Shown here one piece after another: positions 25,155 to 33,454 of a stretch of 64,000 bases of DNA. The number at the start of each line of letters is the position of its first letter. The stretch's first letter is position 1. The notes under the pieces are model-generated. The model did not search any database. It was not told the DNA's origin and worked only from the letters and a program-made list of their open reading frames with translations. Both the position numbers and the translations under genes were made by a program. Source of the DNA: Aquimarina sp. Aq107 (GTDB lineage Bacteria; Bacteroidota; Bacteroidia; Flavobacteriales; Flavobacteriaceae); assembly GCF_943733665.1 (NCBI RefSeq), contig NZ_OX030782.1:2900501-2964500 (forward strand), written 5' to 3'.

Positions 25155-25555
25155 GCCTCCAATGATTTAAAACCGTTATCATCCGCAGTTAACTTCCATG
25201 CAATTCTTAGAACGATTACTAGAAGAATATTTTGAATAATTACAAAAAAAACATCATCCATATCAGCTGTTGGTAAAGTACTTAATAAGCCTAGCGATGT
25301 AATAAATGCAGCAACTGTATTGTACCATTTATTAAGTGTTTCTTTTAAAACCCTTGATAAGAGAATCATTAGGATAGGTATTTGCGCTATTACACCATAT
25401 ACCAACATTGTTATTTCTGGTATCTCAAGCGTCATCATTTCTTCCATATAACCATCACGTAAAAACTCGTGTAGATCTCTGATTATCATATTGAATAGTA
25501 TGACAATCCATAAGGTAGATAAAAGTACTTTGGGGTCTGTATTTTGCGTTTTCAT
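25151..25555 (-). CDS. DUF6326 family membrane protein (second, divergent member)
   Basis: 134 residues with four hydrophobic segments. The front VLLSTLWIVILFNMIIRDLHEFLRDG has the family pattern of a first helix followed by an acidic/aromatic patch, and the middle VIAQIPILMILLSRVLK corresponds to the second helix. Function is unknown. Its stop overlaps the start of the broken secreted-protein gene by four bases, a sign of translational coupling, and a secreted protein gene lies 34 bases upstream. Confidence 0.65.
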   Translation of the reverse strand: MKTQNTDPKVLLSTLWIVILFNMIIRDLHEFLRDGYMEEMMTLEIPEITMLVYGVIAQIPILMILLSRVLKETLNKWYNTVAAFITSLGLLSTLPTADMDDVFFVIIQNILLVIVLRIAWKLTADDNGFKSLEA

Positions 25556-25589
25556 AATAAATTATTTTATAATGTATTAAGTAAAATTT

Positions 25590-26231
25590 TCAATTTACTT
25601 GTGCTAAGTCTTTAATGTCTACAAACTTTAAATCATCTAATACGGCATTAGAATGTCCCCAATAATAACTATCATCACTACCAGATATAAGTTGAATGAC
25701 AATGGTTATATAATTGTTCTTTTGGATATTGTTTATATCTATATGAAACCATTCGAATTGTGCTTTGGGTGTGCTTATATTTAGAGCCGTAACATCTTCA
25801 GGAAGTGTCTCTGGAGTATTCTCTATTGAGTTTTCTGATGAAAAAACTGTAATACGTAAGGTATCCTTAGCAGTATCAATATCTGAGCCTGAAAATTTAT
25901 ATCGCCCAACCAATCGGAGGTTTTCTTTGTTTTCAGGAATGCAAAAACTTGTGAATATTGTGTTAGTTTGTGCATAATACTCTCTGTATAAAACTAGTGC
26001 ATTTCCATTAGCATCTGGCACATCATATTTGTACGCAAAACCTTGTCCATCAACTTGTCGTCTAGAATTATTTTTTTCATGCTCTTTCCAACCTACAGGT
26101 AAACTATAAGTATGGATTTCTGTTTTAATAATTTCAAACTGATTAAAATTACCATTTGGAATTTCCACTTGTGCTTCTAACTTAAACGATACTAAAATTG
26201 TTAGTATTATCATTTTAATTAAAGTGCTCAT
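25590..26231 (-). CDS. secreted beta-sandwich protein, unknown function
   Basis: 213 residues with a short signal peptide (1-about 20, ending LEAQ). The mature part starts with VEIPNGNFNQFEIIKTE, a common opening of carbohydrate-binding or PCMD-like galactose-binding folds in Bacteroidota, and ends with DDSYYWGHSNAVLDDLKFVDI, the usual last strand of such a sandwich. A CBM-like role is a suggestion only. It is the first gene of a probable four-gene transcript running to 23,586. Confidence 0.55.
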   Translation of the reverse strand: MSTLIKMIILTILVSFKLEAQVEIPNGNFNQFEIIKTEIHTYSLPVGWKEHEKNNSRRQVDGQGFAYKYDVPDANGNALVLYREYYAQTNTIFTSFCIPENKENLRLVGRYKFSGSDIDTAKDTLRITVFSSENSIENTPETLPEDVTALNISTPKAQFEWFHIDINNIQKNNYITIVIQLISGSDDSYYWGHSNAVLDDLKFVDIKDLAQVN

Positions 26232-26535
26232 TATTTCTTTTTTATTGGATTAAACAATTAATAGTTAAGCAAATATCAAGTGAAGTGAATAGAGAAAAAA
26301 CTTTAATATGCAAGACCAGTATATATGTCTGCATACTCCTCTTTTTAATCTGCAAAAAAATTGAATAAACCGAAACAAAAACCTAACTATCAACCACTTA
26401 AACATACTTACTAACGTCTTGTTCGGTTTTATATCTGAAACCAGAATGAGGAGAAAATTAAATTGAAATATTATAGATAATTAAAGTAATCTAAACCTTA
26501 AAAGAGTATATGAAAATGATGATTACCTATGTACT

Positions 26536-26559
26536 AAAAAACGCTACCATTTGGTAGCG
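26536..26559 (-). terminator. intrinsic terminator that contains the stop codon of the LytTR gene
   Basis: On the minus strand CGCTACC-AAAT-GGTAGCG is followed by TTTTTT. The stop codon TAG of the response regulator (26,546-26,544) lies in the descending arm, so the last codons and the terminator overlap. Confidence 0.9.
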
Positions 26560-27242
26560 CTTATCAATTGAAAAAAAATGACCTTATACGTTTCGGAAAT
26601 TGGAATGAGTTGATCCGCAATTCTTATTCTATTTCTTTCTATAGAATCTATTTTACGTAATGAAACCATATAGGATTTATGTACTCTACATACCAGTTTA
26701 GGTGGTATAATTTGTTCAAGCTCTTTAAAGTTCTGCAAGGTCATAATCCTTTTATTAATAGTATGGATTCTACGATAATCACGCATTCCTTCAATATATA
26801 AAATATCTCGAAGGTTAATTTTTTCCAGTCGATTCTCCGTTTTGACAAAAATAAATTCAGGAGCAATGTTTGTCGCTACTTTATCCAAATTATCCAAAGC
26901 TTTGTTGGCCGCTTGAAGAAACCTATTAAATGTAAACGGTTTTAATAAGTAATCAGTAACATTAAGTTCAAAACTTTTAAGTGCATATTCTTGATAGGCT
27001 GTGGTTATAATTACTTGACTTTCTATTTTTGAACTTTCTAATAACTCTATTCCGGTTAACTCATCCATGTTAATATCCAGAAAGAGAACATCTATTTTGT
27101 TTGTTTTTAGATAAGTAAGACCATCTAGTGCATTGTCAAAAGTGGAAGATACCTCAAGGAAAGGCACTTTTTGAGCGAACTCTTTAGTTCTCTCGAGCGC
27201 CAATGGCTCGTCTTCAATGATAATGCATTTATATTGTTTCAT
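26544..27242 (-). CDS. LytTR family response regulator
   Basis: 232 residues: a receiver domain (about 1-120) with acid pair in CIIIEDEPLAL, phosphoacceptor Asp in VLFLDINMDELTG, switch Thr in VIITTAYQEYA and Lys in YLLKPFTF, then a LytTR DNA-binding domain (about 135-232: FIFVKTENRLEKINLRDILYIEGMRDY, LVCRVHKSYMVSLRKIDSIERNRI). It works with the sensor kinase encoded 23 bases upstream. LytTR proteins bind direct repeats. The protein ends inside its own transcription terminator. Confidence 0.95.
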   Translation of the reverse strand: MKQYKCIIIEDEPLALERTKEFAQKVPFLEVSSTFDNALDGLTYLKTNKIDVLFLDINMDELTGIELLESSKIESQVIITTAYQEYALKSFELNVTDYLLKPFTFNRFLQAANKALDNLDKVATNIAPEFIFVKTENRLEKINLRDILYIEGMRDYRRIHTINKRIMTLQNFKELEQIIPPKLVCRVHKSYMVSLRKIDSIERNRIRIADQLIPISETYKVIFFQLISATKW

Positions 27243-27265
27243 TAGTAATGCTGTTCTTTATAATT

Positions 27266-28291
27266 TTATTGAACAATTGTTAACTTAACGCTATAGTATT
27301 CGTTTTCTTTTTCAACTTTTAAAGTGTGCTTTCCTGGATATAAAAGATTCAGTCTTCTTTGAATAAGCGTATTTCCCAAACCGCTATTTTTCTGGCTTAA
27401 TTTTCTATTCGGATTGAATTTGTTTCTACATTCTAATTTCACAAATTCTTTATCTATAACAATACAAATTGTAATTGCATTATCTAGTTTTTTATTTGTG
27501 GTATGCTTAAAAGCATTTTCTATAAAAGGTAGAAAAACCATTGGGGCTATAGTTTTACCATTTGACGAACCAATAATATTAAAATTGATATAATTAGAAT
27601 TTACCGTTCTTATCTTTTGTAACGCAATGTATTTCTCAATATATTCAAGTTCTTTAGATAGTAGAATTTTATCTGTTTTTGTTTCAAATAACATAAAACG
27701 CATAATATCAGATAATTTATTTAAGTAAGTAGAAGCCTCTGTAGCATTTTTAAGAATTAGAATGTCAATATTGTTCAATGTATTAAACAAAAAGTGTGGG
27801 TCTAGTTGTGATTTAACCAAGGCCATTTCCATTTCGTAATTTTGTTGCTTCAGTTCTTCTTTTAGTTTTAATTCTTCATACCACGTAATAAACCCTTTAG
27901 TTATTAGAGCAACAGCACCTGTCGTAAGACATATAAAAGAACTGAAAATGAACCCAACAGTCATAGATTCCTTACGTTCTATCAAGCTCTCAGTTCCCAA
28001 AAAAATATAAATTAAAAGATGTCCAATAAAAGCTGCGCCAATTGTAAATGAAAATGCATACATAATAGTCCGTACAAACTTCTTTTTACGAAATTTTGGA
28101 AATACAAGAAAATAGAATAAATAATAAGAAATAACAGACGGAATTACGGTAAAATAAAGTACTCTTTCTGTTGTTTCTTCTACAATAGTATTATTTTCTC
28201 CTCTCAACGAAAGGACAACTAAAACAATAGTTAGGACAAAGTAACATATCCAAAATCCAATATGTAATCCTACAATAATTGATTTTTTCAC
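27266..28291 (-). CDS. LytS/YehU-type sensor histidine kinase
   Basis: 341 residues from GTG 28,291. Four hydrophobic segments (about 5-27, 45-63, 75-96, 110-135) are followed by the His-kinase domain: the phosphoacceptor block LVKSQLDPHFLFNTLNNID, and the ATPase part with FLPFIENAFKHTT and GLGNTLIQRRLNLLYPG. This is the typical Bacteroidota LytS-like kinase without a GAF or PAS domain. It is transcribed with the LytTR regulator directly after it and has a gap of 238 bases in front. Confidence 0.95.
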   Translation of the reverse strand: MKKSIIVGLHIGFWICYFVLTIVLVVLSLRGENNTIVEETTERVLYFTVIPSVISYYLFYFLVFPKFRKKKFVRTIMYAFSFTIGAAFIGHLLIYIFLGTESLIERKESMTVGFIFSSFICLTTGAVALITKGFITWYEELKLKEELKQQNYEMEMALVKSQLDPHFLFNTLNNIDILILKNATEASTYLNKLSDIMRFMLFETKTDKILLSKELEYIEKYIALQKIRTVNSNYINFNIIGSSNGKTIAPMVFLPFIENAFKHTTNKKLDNAITICIVIDKEFVKLECRNKFNPNRKLSQKNSGLGNTLIQRRLNLLYPGKHTLKVEKENEYYSVKLTIVQ

Positions 28292-28529
28292 GATATTAAA
28301 ATACTAAATAATTTTCAGCAAAAATCAATCTATTTATTACATATAAAAAATACATTCTGCAAACTGGGAATATTTGTCTGCAAAATTTCTCTAAATAACT
28401 TGGCAGCGGTATAAATCTGATTAATAATCAAGCATTACAGTTTGCGAATCTTTGATTTTAGAAAATCCGCTGTGATTTCTGATTATATTGGCGTATTAAT
28501 CAAACATATTATTAACCACTTCTCTTTTT

Positions 28530-28925
28530 TTACAGTGTTTCGACAATTTGAATGTTATTCCCACAAGTGTCATTAAATACCGCAAATTTTACAGTTCCCA
28601 TTTTAGTTGGTTTTATGCTAAACTCAACATCAAGTTTGATAAGTCTTTCATATTCCTTATTAACATTGTCTACATCAAACTGTGTATAAGGAAATCCGGC
28701 TTCCATTAAAGCATCTTGGAAGACTTTACATGGTTCAAAATGATTAGGAGCTGGTTCTAATAATAATTCTGGTCCATCTTGCCACTCTGGCGAAACCAAA
28801 GTTAGCCATCTGTTTCCTCCTTCTAATGGTGCATCTTTCTTTATTAAGAAACCTAATTTTTCTGTATAAAATTTTAAAGCCTTTTCTTGATCACGAACTG
28901 GAATACTAATAAGTGTTACTTTCAT
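28530..28925 (-). CDS. VOC family protein
   Basis: 131 residues: VTLISIPVRDQEKALKFYTEKLGF at the front, GNRWLTLVSPEWQDGPELLLEP in the middle, a second beta-alpha unit ending EYERLIKLDVEF and the closing strand VKFAVFNDTCGNNIQIVE with the conserved final Glu. Cytosolic, single VOC module. It follows an AraC-type gene by 25 bases in the same direction; AraC plus VOC is a recurrent pair in this window (also at 9.2-10.5 kb). Confidence 0.9.
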   Translation of the reverse strand: MKVTLISIPVRDQEKALKFYTEKLGFLIKKDAPLEGGNRWLTLVSPEWQDGPELLLEPAPNHFEPCKVFQDALMEAGFPYTQFDVDNVNKEYERLIKLDVEFSIKPTKMGTVKFAVFNDTCGNNIQIVETL

Positions 28926-28950
28926 CTTAGATTTATTTATTTTCCAAAGT

Positions 28951-29355
28951 TCAGGACTTTAATTCAAATTTACTTCTCGAAAATTGCTCTTTTCGAAATT
29001 CACTTGGCGACTTTCCTGTTTTATTTTTAAATAATGTACTGAATGATCCTAAACTTTTAAATCCAACTGAAAAACAGGTTTCAGTTACAGAGATTCCATT
29101 CCTTAAATTCTCTTTTGACTTTTCAATTCGTTTATCGATTAAGTATTGCCTTGGAGTTAGTCCGTAATACCTCTTGAAAAGTCGTAATAAGTGATATTTA
29201 GAAGTAAACAGTGCATCTGATAAAAAATCTAAATTCAATTCTTGGTCAAAATTATTGTTGATAAAGTTGCGGGTTGCTATCACAGTTTCTATCTGTATAT
29301 CATTTGAATAATGATTACTTTTTATTCGACTAATTTTTCTTTCGTAGAATGTCAT
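28951..29355 (-). CDS. AraC family regulator, DNA-binding domain only
   Basis: 134 residues consisting of little more than the AraC/XylS DNA-binding domain: NFDQELNLDFLSDALFTSKYHLLRLFKRYYG for the first helix-turn-helix and ETCFSVGFKSLGSFSTLFKNKTGKSPSEFRK for the second. There is no room for a sensor domain, as in SoxS or MarA-like activators, so it is likely controlled by its own amount. It is co-directional with and 25 bases upstream of a VOC gene, its probable target. Confidence 0.9.
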   Translation of the reverse strand: MTFYERKISRIKSNHYSNDIQIETVIATRNFINNNFDQELNLDFLSDALFTSKYHLLRLFKRYYGLTPRQYLIDKRIEKSKENLRNGISVTETCFSVGFKSLGSFSTLFKNKTGKSPSEFRKEQFSRSKFELKS

Positions 29356-29460
29356 TTAATTAATATCAAACGCTAAATATATAAATCATCGCAAACACAC
29401 CTGAACCAATTGATATATCTGCGAGTTTTTATTTCTTATTCAATTTATAAAAATCTTGCA

Positions 29461-30351
29461 TCAATGCAAAAAAGAAGAATGCCTTTTATGTTTAGAATTA
29501 ATCAATTTTAACCCTTCCATATTTCGAGTTAGTACTTTTTGTACATCCTCTGTTTTAACGTGCCCAAGAATCCCCCATGGTCCATTATATCCCTCATCTA
29601 ATAAACTCTTGATCATTTCGTATTCATAATCACCTTTACCAATTGGTAAGATTTCAGGTCCTTCTTTTTTCACACCACTTAAATTTACATATGATAAATG
29701 GGGCTTCATTTTTTTTACAATCTCAGGAAATTCATCAACATATTCTTGAGCATGATGAAAATTATATACCATAGTCAGCGACTTTTCGTTCAATTGTTTC
29801 AAAATCTCTATTTGGTGATGAGGATTCCCAAACCAACCACGATGATTATAAAGAGCCATTTTACAACCTACTTCATCTGCTTTTGCTTTTATATACTTAA
29901 TCATTTCAATAGACAATTGTAATGATTGCTCTTGATTTTTCCCTTCAAAAAAATTATCGCTAAAACTAACCCATATCGTTGGTTTATATTCTACCTCTTT
30001 GAGATTACGTAGCAACTCTTGATTAGATGAACTCAATTTTCCGATACTGTCTCTTTTGGAATTTAGCCAAAGAAAAATAGAGGTTATTTCAATGTCATTT
30101 TCTCTAGCCAACTTAAATTCTTCTTTCATTGTACTCAAGTCTCCTTTGCCTTTGTTGAAACCATATTTTGTAAATCCCATTTCATTTAACATTGCAATTC
30201 GCTCTTTCGGAGTTCTATCTAAAGAATCAAACCCCAATATACACCAAGGAGATACTTCATCTACTTTAAAAGAATATTCTACAGCCTTGGTACAAGAAAA
30301 AAGAAATACCACACTAAAAACTAAAATATTTAATCCGATTCGATTTTTCAT
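29461..30351 (-). CDS. lipoprotein sugar phosphate isomerase/epimerase-like (TIM barrel)
   Basis: 296 residues. The leader ends in LFSCTKA, a lipobox, so the protein is lipid-anchored. The body follows the xylose-isomerase-like TIM-barrel pattern: RIAMLNEMGFTKYGF, ENDIEITSIFLWL, GCKMALYNHRGWFGN (with the His and Asn used for metal binding in the family), MVYNFHHAQEY, LSYVNLSGV and EILPIGKGDYEYEMIKSLLDEGYNGP. Lipoproteins of this type are common in Bacteroidota and often act on sugar derivatives outside the cytoplasm. No sugar operon is adjacent. Confidence 0.8.
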   Translation of the reverse strand: MKNRIGLNILVFSVVFLFSCTKAVEYSFKVDEVSPWCILGFDSLDRTPKERIAMLNEMGFTKYGFNKGKGDLSTMKEEFKLARENDIEITSIFLWLNSKRDSIGKLSSSNQELLRNLKEVEYKPTIWVSFSDNFFEGKNQEQSLQLSIEMIKYIKAKADEVGCKMALYNHRGWFGNPHHQIEILKQLNEKSLTMVYNFHHAQEYVDEFPEIVKKMKPHLSYVNLSGVKKEGPEILPIGKGDYEYEMIKSLLDEGYNGPWGILGHVKTEDVQKVLTRNMEGLKLINSKHKRHSSFLH

Positions 30352-30473
30352 ATTGCCAATAATATCAAATTTCTGTTTTTTCCTTCATAACATACAACCG
30401 TTTGGTGTATTAGTAGTAACGTAATTTACACGACTACTCATAAAATAACAATATACTTAATTAAATATAGAAA

Positions 30474-30497
30474 CGGTTTAGGCTAAGACCTAAACCG
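30474..30497 (-). terminator. intrinsic terminator after the DoxX gene
   Basis: CGGTTTAGG (30,474-30,482) and CCTAAACCG (30,489-30,497) pair perfectly across a 6-base loop. On the minus strand TTTCTATATTT follows; on the plus strand CTATTTTTAC. It lies 37 bases beyond the DoxX stop. Confidence 0.8.
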
Positions 30498-30533
30498 CTA
30501 TTTTTACACCTTATTAGCCACTTGCTTTTTTAG

Positions 30534-30989
30534 TTAATACATTCGTATAGTACTAAGAAAAGTCCAGATTATAAACAGAACTTGTAGAGGAATTCTAAAC
30601 CATAAATATGCCAGACCGCTTCCGTCAAATGTTCCTTTTTGGTAATTTATATTATTTATTGAAGCATAAATATTAGCAGGTAACATTAGTAGAAGAAAAA
30701 TAATTAGAGTCCAACCAGATATATATTTCAATCGCGGAATGAGAAGGCTTATTGCAAGTAAAATTTCGAATACACCTGTTAGATGAACGAATACCCCTTT
30801 ATATGGAATAAGTTTAGGTATCATCATAGACATTCCTTTAGTAAATATAAAATGTCCAATTGCTGTAAATACCAGCATTATTGACATTGCAATTCTTCCT
30901 GATAATGCAAAATCATATTCCTTGTTTATAATTTTAATAGCAAACAAGGAAATTACAAAACTTGATAAAAGTATAATTAAAGGTTTCAT
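30534..30989 (-). CDS. DoxX family membrane protein
   Basis: 151 residues with four hydrophobic segments. The region RIAMSIMLVFTAIGHFIFTKGMSMMIPKLIPYKGVFVHLTGVFEILLAISLLIP is the DoxX signature: a His after the first core helix, a Met/Pro loop and a Glu in the third helix. DoxX proteins are linked to thiosulfate oxidation in archaea and to oxidative stress in bacteria, without a settled role here. The gene is divergent from the DUF4386 operon, with a long inverted repeat between them. Confidence 0.8.
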   Translation of the reverse strand: MKPLIILLSSFVISLFAIKIINKEYDFALSGRIAMSIMLVFTAIGHFIFTKGMSMMIPKLIPYKGVFVHLTGVFEILLAISLLIPRLKYISGWTLIIFLLLMLPANIYASINNINYQKGTFDGSGLAYLWFRIPLQVLFIIWTFLSTIRMY

Positions 30990-31036
30990 ATAATAAGATT
31001 ATTGAAATACAAAAGTCAAAAAAGAGTTCTTGAAAA

Positions 31037-31099
31037 AAATTGACTTTGGTTAAGTAATAGATGCTCTTATTTATTTCACTTCTTAACTAAAGTCAATTT
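31037..31099. promoter_or_regulatory. 18-bp inverted repeat in the divergent DoxX / DUF4386 promoter region
   Basis: The arm at 31,037-31,054 (AAATTGACTTTGGTTAAG) and the arm at 31,082-31,099 are reverse complements at 17 of 18 positions, 27 bases apart. The pair lies between start codons at 30,989 and 31,151 and probably forms two half-sites for one regulator controlling both sides. The Crp/Fnr gene at 32,775 is a candidate, but HTH families of other types cannot be excluded. Confidence 0.65.
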
Positions 31100-31150
31100 A
31101 TAACTTTCTAAATGGCTATAGTTTTGTATTACTATGTAAAATACAACACT

Positions 31151-31837
31151 ATGAAAGCAATGGCTAAAGCTTCGGGGATTGCATACCTCTTAATTTTCAT
31201 TTCCGGTTTTTACGCAAACTTTGCAATTCTAGAAAATCTGGTAGATTTAGATAATAGTGAACAAACAACCTTGAATATTATAAATGATTCCATTCAATTT
31301 AGACATGGGTTGATTGCTTTTTTTATAATGTTAATTTCAGATGTGTTTTTGATCTGGTCATTATTTAAAATCACAGAACCAACTCAAAAAATAGTACCAT
31401 ATATAGCCTCCTTATTTAGAGGTTTACACGCTTCATTTTTTATAATTGCTTTAACTAAATTATTTGAGGTTTATAAAATTACATCTCGATCAATAAATTC
31501 GGAAGAATTACAAAATAGTGTCATTTACTTACTGTCTAATTTCGATAAGCTTTGGACGATTGGACTGCTATTTTTTGGTGCGCATTTAGTGATGCTTGGT
31601 TTTTTGGCTTTCAAATCTAATTATATACCAAAATTTATTGGTGTTTTATTAGTGCTAGCGGCTTTAGGTTACTTTATTGATGGATTTTCAAAACTATTTT
31701 TACCTAGCTATCATGAATATCAATCTTATTTTCAGGCAATTGTTGTTTTTACTGGTGTAATTGGTGAGTTGTCATTTACGATTTGGTTATTGGTTAAAGG
31801 CTTTTCACAAAAAACTTTTAATGTATGGTATCTTTAA
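31151..31837 (+). CDS. DUF4386 family membrane protein
   Basis: 228 residues from ATG 31,151, which starts directly at the family's usual front KASGIAYLLIFISGFYANF; an ATG at 31,112 would add 13 residues and lies close to the inverted repeat. About six hydrophobic segments follow, with LWSLFKITEPTQK and FSKLFLPSYHEYQSYF in the loops. DUF4386 proteins are multi-pass membrane proteins of unknown function, common as single genes in accessory regions. It overlaps the next gene by 13 bases and begins a three-gene plus-strand unit. Confidence 0.8.
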   Translation: MKAMAKASGIAYLLIFISGFYANFAILENLVDLDNSEQTTLNIINDSIQFRHGLIAFFIMLISDVFLIWSLFKITEPTQKIVPYIASLFRGLHASFFIIALTKLFEVYKITSRSINSEELQNSVIYLLSNFDKLWTIGLLFFGAHLVMLGFLAFKSNYIPKFIGVLLVLAALGYFIDGFSKLFLPSYHEYQSYFQAIVVFTGVIGELSFTIWLLVKGFSQKTFNVWYL

Positions 31838-32277
31838 ATAACTATGTAAAAAAGCGAAATGGTGTTCCTCTTGGACATCCAAAGTCTTTGGGAAATATGT
31901 TTAAAAGGTCCTTGGGCGCCAACTCTTTTGATTTGTTTTGGGTACACTGGAATCCAATATGGAACTACTATCTCAATAAATATATTTATAAACCATTAAA
32001 AAGAGTATGTCATTCGTATGTAGCTCTGGTCTTAACGTTTGGTTTTTCAGGATTTGTACACGATTTAGCTGGTCTTTTAATTTACACAGAATTATCTTTC
32101 CTATTTACCATTTGGTTTATAATTATGGGAGTTTTAGCAGCTGTTTTTAAAAGGAATAAGATTTATTATAAAACACAAAAGAAAGAAGTTAACTATGGTT
32201 TTAATGTAATATTAATTGTCAGCAGTTTTTTACTAGCAAAGTGCATACTAAATGGAATTTATTTTTTTAATACGTAA
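31825..32277 (+). CDS. short MBOAT-like acyltransferase family membrane protein
   Basis: 150 residues. The front GVPLGHPKSLGNMFKRSLGA and FDLFWVHWNPIWNYYLNKYIYKPLKR, followed by LVLTFGFSGFVHDLAGLLIY, recall the C-terminal core of membrane-bound O-acyltransferases: an N-P-I-W-x-Y element and then the conserved His inside S-G-x-x-H-D. At 150 residues it is far shorter than a true MBOAT protein (about 450), but short proteins of this kind recur in Flavobacteriia, so it is probably not simply truncated. Activity is uncertain. It overlaps the DUF4386 gene by 13 bases. Confidence 0.6.
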   Translation: MVSLNNYVKKRNGVPLGHPKSLGNMFKRSLGANSFDLFWVHWNPIWNYYLNKYIYKPLKRVCHSYVALVLTFGFSGFVHDLAGLLIYTELSFLFTIWFIIMGVLAAVFKRNKIYYKTQKKEVNYGFNVILIVSSFLLAKCILNGIYFFNT

Positions 32278-32289
32278 CCAATATCAATT

Positions 32290-32757
32290 ATGAAAACACT
32301 TATTAAAATATTAATAATCTCAATACTCATACTTTTTACAACAACTCAAACTATAGCGCAGCATGTTACTAAGACGCATAAGGACTCATTAGAAATTGGA
32401 GTTCAAAAATACTATGATGTAAACCTTAAGACATTTCAGGCTAATTCAACAATAAAAGATATTGACATAATTTTTGAACTTTTTACTGATGATTTCACCT
32501 ATGTTCATCCAAAATATGGAGGTATTTATTCTAGAGAAGATTTGTACAACGGTTATATTCGAAATCAAAAAAATGGAGCGTACAATGGAGAAATCGTGGA
32601 TATTAAAATAGAAAATAAAATTGTTGGACTCAACGTTGTAGTGGTTAAAAGAAGCTATATGTTAAAAAACAATGGAAGGATTGAAGAAGGAGAACCGCAA
32701 GTGACACTTTTTGAATTTAGAAAAGGTAAAATCTCTAAAATATTTGAATATTGGTAG
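32290..32757 (+). CDS. secreted SnoaL/NTF2-like protein
   Basis: 155 residues with a signal peptide ending TIAQ (about 23). The mature domain is NTF2-like: helix SLEIGVQKYYDVNLKTFQA, then IIFELFTDDFTYVHPKYGGIYSREDLYNGYIRNQ with the FTYVHP pattern that lines the pocket, then strands NKIVGLNVVVVKRSYML and EPQVTLFEFRKGKISKIFEYW. It is the last gene of the DUF4386/MBOAT-like unit, 12 bases after the previous stop. A ligand cannot be predicted. Confidence 0.8.
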   Translation: MKTLIKILIISILILFTTTQTIAQHVTKTHKDSLEIGVQKYYDVNLKTFQANSTIKDIDIIFELFTDDFTYVHPKYGGIYSREDLYNGYIRNQKNGAYNGEIVDIKIENKIVGLNVVVVKRSYMLKNNGRIEEGEPQVTLFEFRKGKISKIFEYW

Positions 32758-32774
32758 TAAAGTAAAAACAACTA

Positions 32775-33356
32775 TTAGGATCTATTTTTCATAATTCTTT
32801 TTCTAATTCTACTTAATGATTCTGGTTTTACACCGATGTAACTTGCTAAATAATATAATGGAACTCTATTTAAAAGCTTTGGTTTATCATTAAGTAAACT
32901 TACGTAGCGTTGTTCGGGTGAAGAAATTAAATAAGCAGCCAAAGAATCCTGTTGTTTTCCCAAATCTTCTTCTACTGAAGTTCTACACAAGGCTTCATAC
33001 TTTGGCACTTTTTCTATAAGCTCCTTTTCTTTATCCTTATTTAAAACAGCTAGTTTACAATCTTCTATACATTCAAAATAGTGTTTAGCAGGAGATTGTT
33101 GATGTAGACTTGTAAATGAAGCGATCGATGTGCCTTCTTCGTAAAAATTAGTTGTTACTTCATTGCCATCAATGATATAATATTTACGAACTAATCCAGA
33201 TAAATTTTGATATGATTCTCTTGAGACTTGACCTTCTTTTAATAATATTGTCCCTTTCTCAAAGGTTTTGATTGGAATACAATCTTCAACTATTTTAGCT
33301 TCTTCATCAGAAATCTCTATTGCTTTTCTAATAAGTTCTACTATTTCACTAAACAT
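32775..33356 (-). CDS. Crp/Fnr family transcriptional regulator
   Basis: 193 residues with a cyclic-nucleotide-binding-like domain (about 25-120, IKTFEKGTILLKEGQVSRESYQ and LSGLVRKYYI) and a C-terminal helix-turn-helix (PLYYLASYIGVKPESLSRIRKRI). It is convergent with the SnoaL-like gene and has a short gap of 17 bases to it. A DUF998 gene lies 98 bases upstream on the same strand. The 18-bp inverted repeat at 31.0 kb is one possible target. Confidence 0.9.
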   Translation of the reverse strand: MFSEIVELIRKAIEISDEEAKIVEDCIPIKTFEKGTILLKEGQVSRESYQNLSGLVRKYYIIDGNEVTTNFYEEGTSIASFTSLHQQSPAKHYFECIEDCKLAVLNKDKEKELIEKVPKYEALCRTSVEEDLGKQQDSLAAYLISSPEQRYVSLLNDKPKLLNRVPLYYLASYIGVKPESLSRIRKRIMKNRS

Positions 33357-33454
33357 TATGCTATTTTTATCTTATTTCAGTTTTATAGCCAAATTAAAAA
33401 TTTGGCGGTCTTTGTTAAAAGTTCTAAAATTTTGGTCAAGAACTGAGCCCTGAA

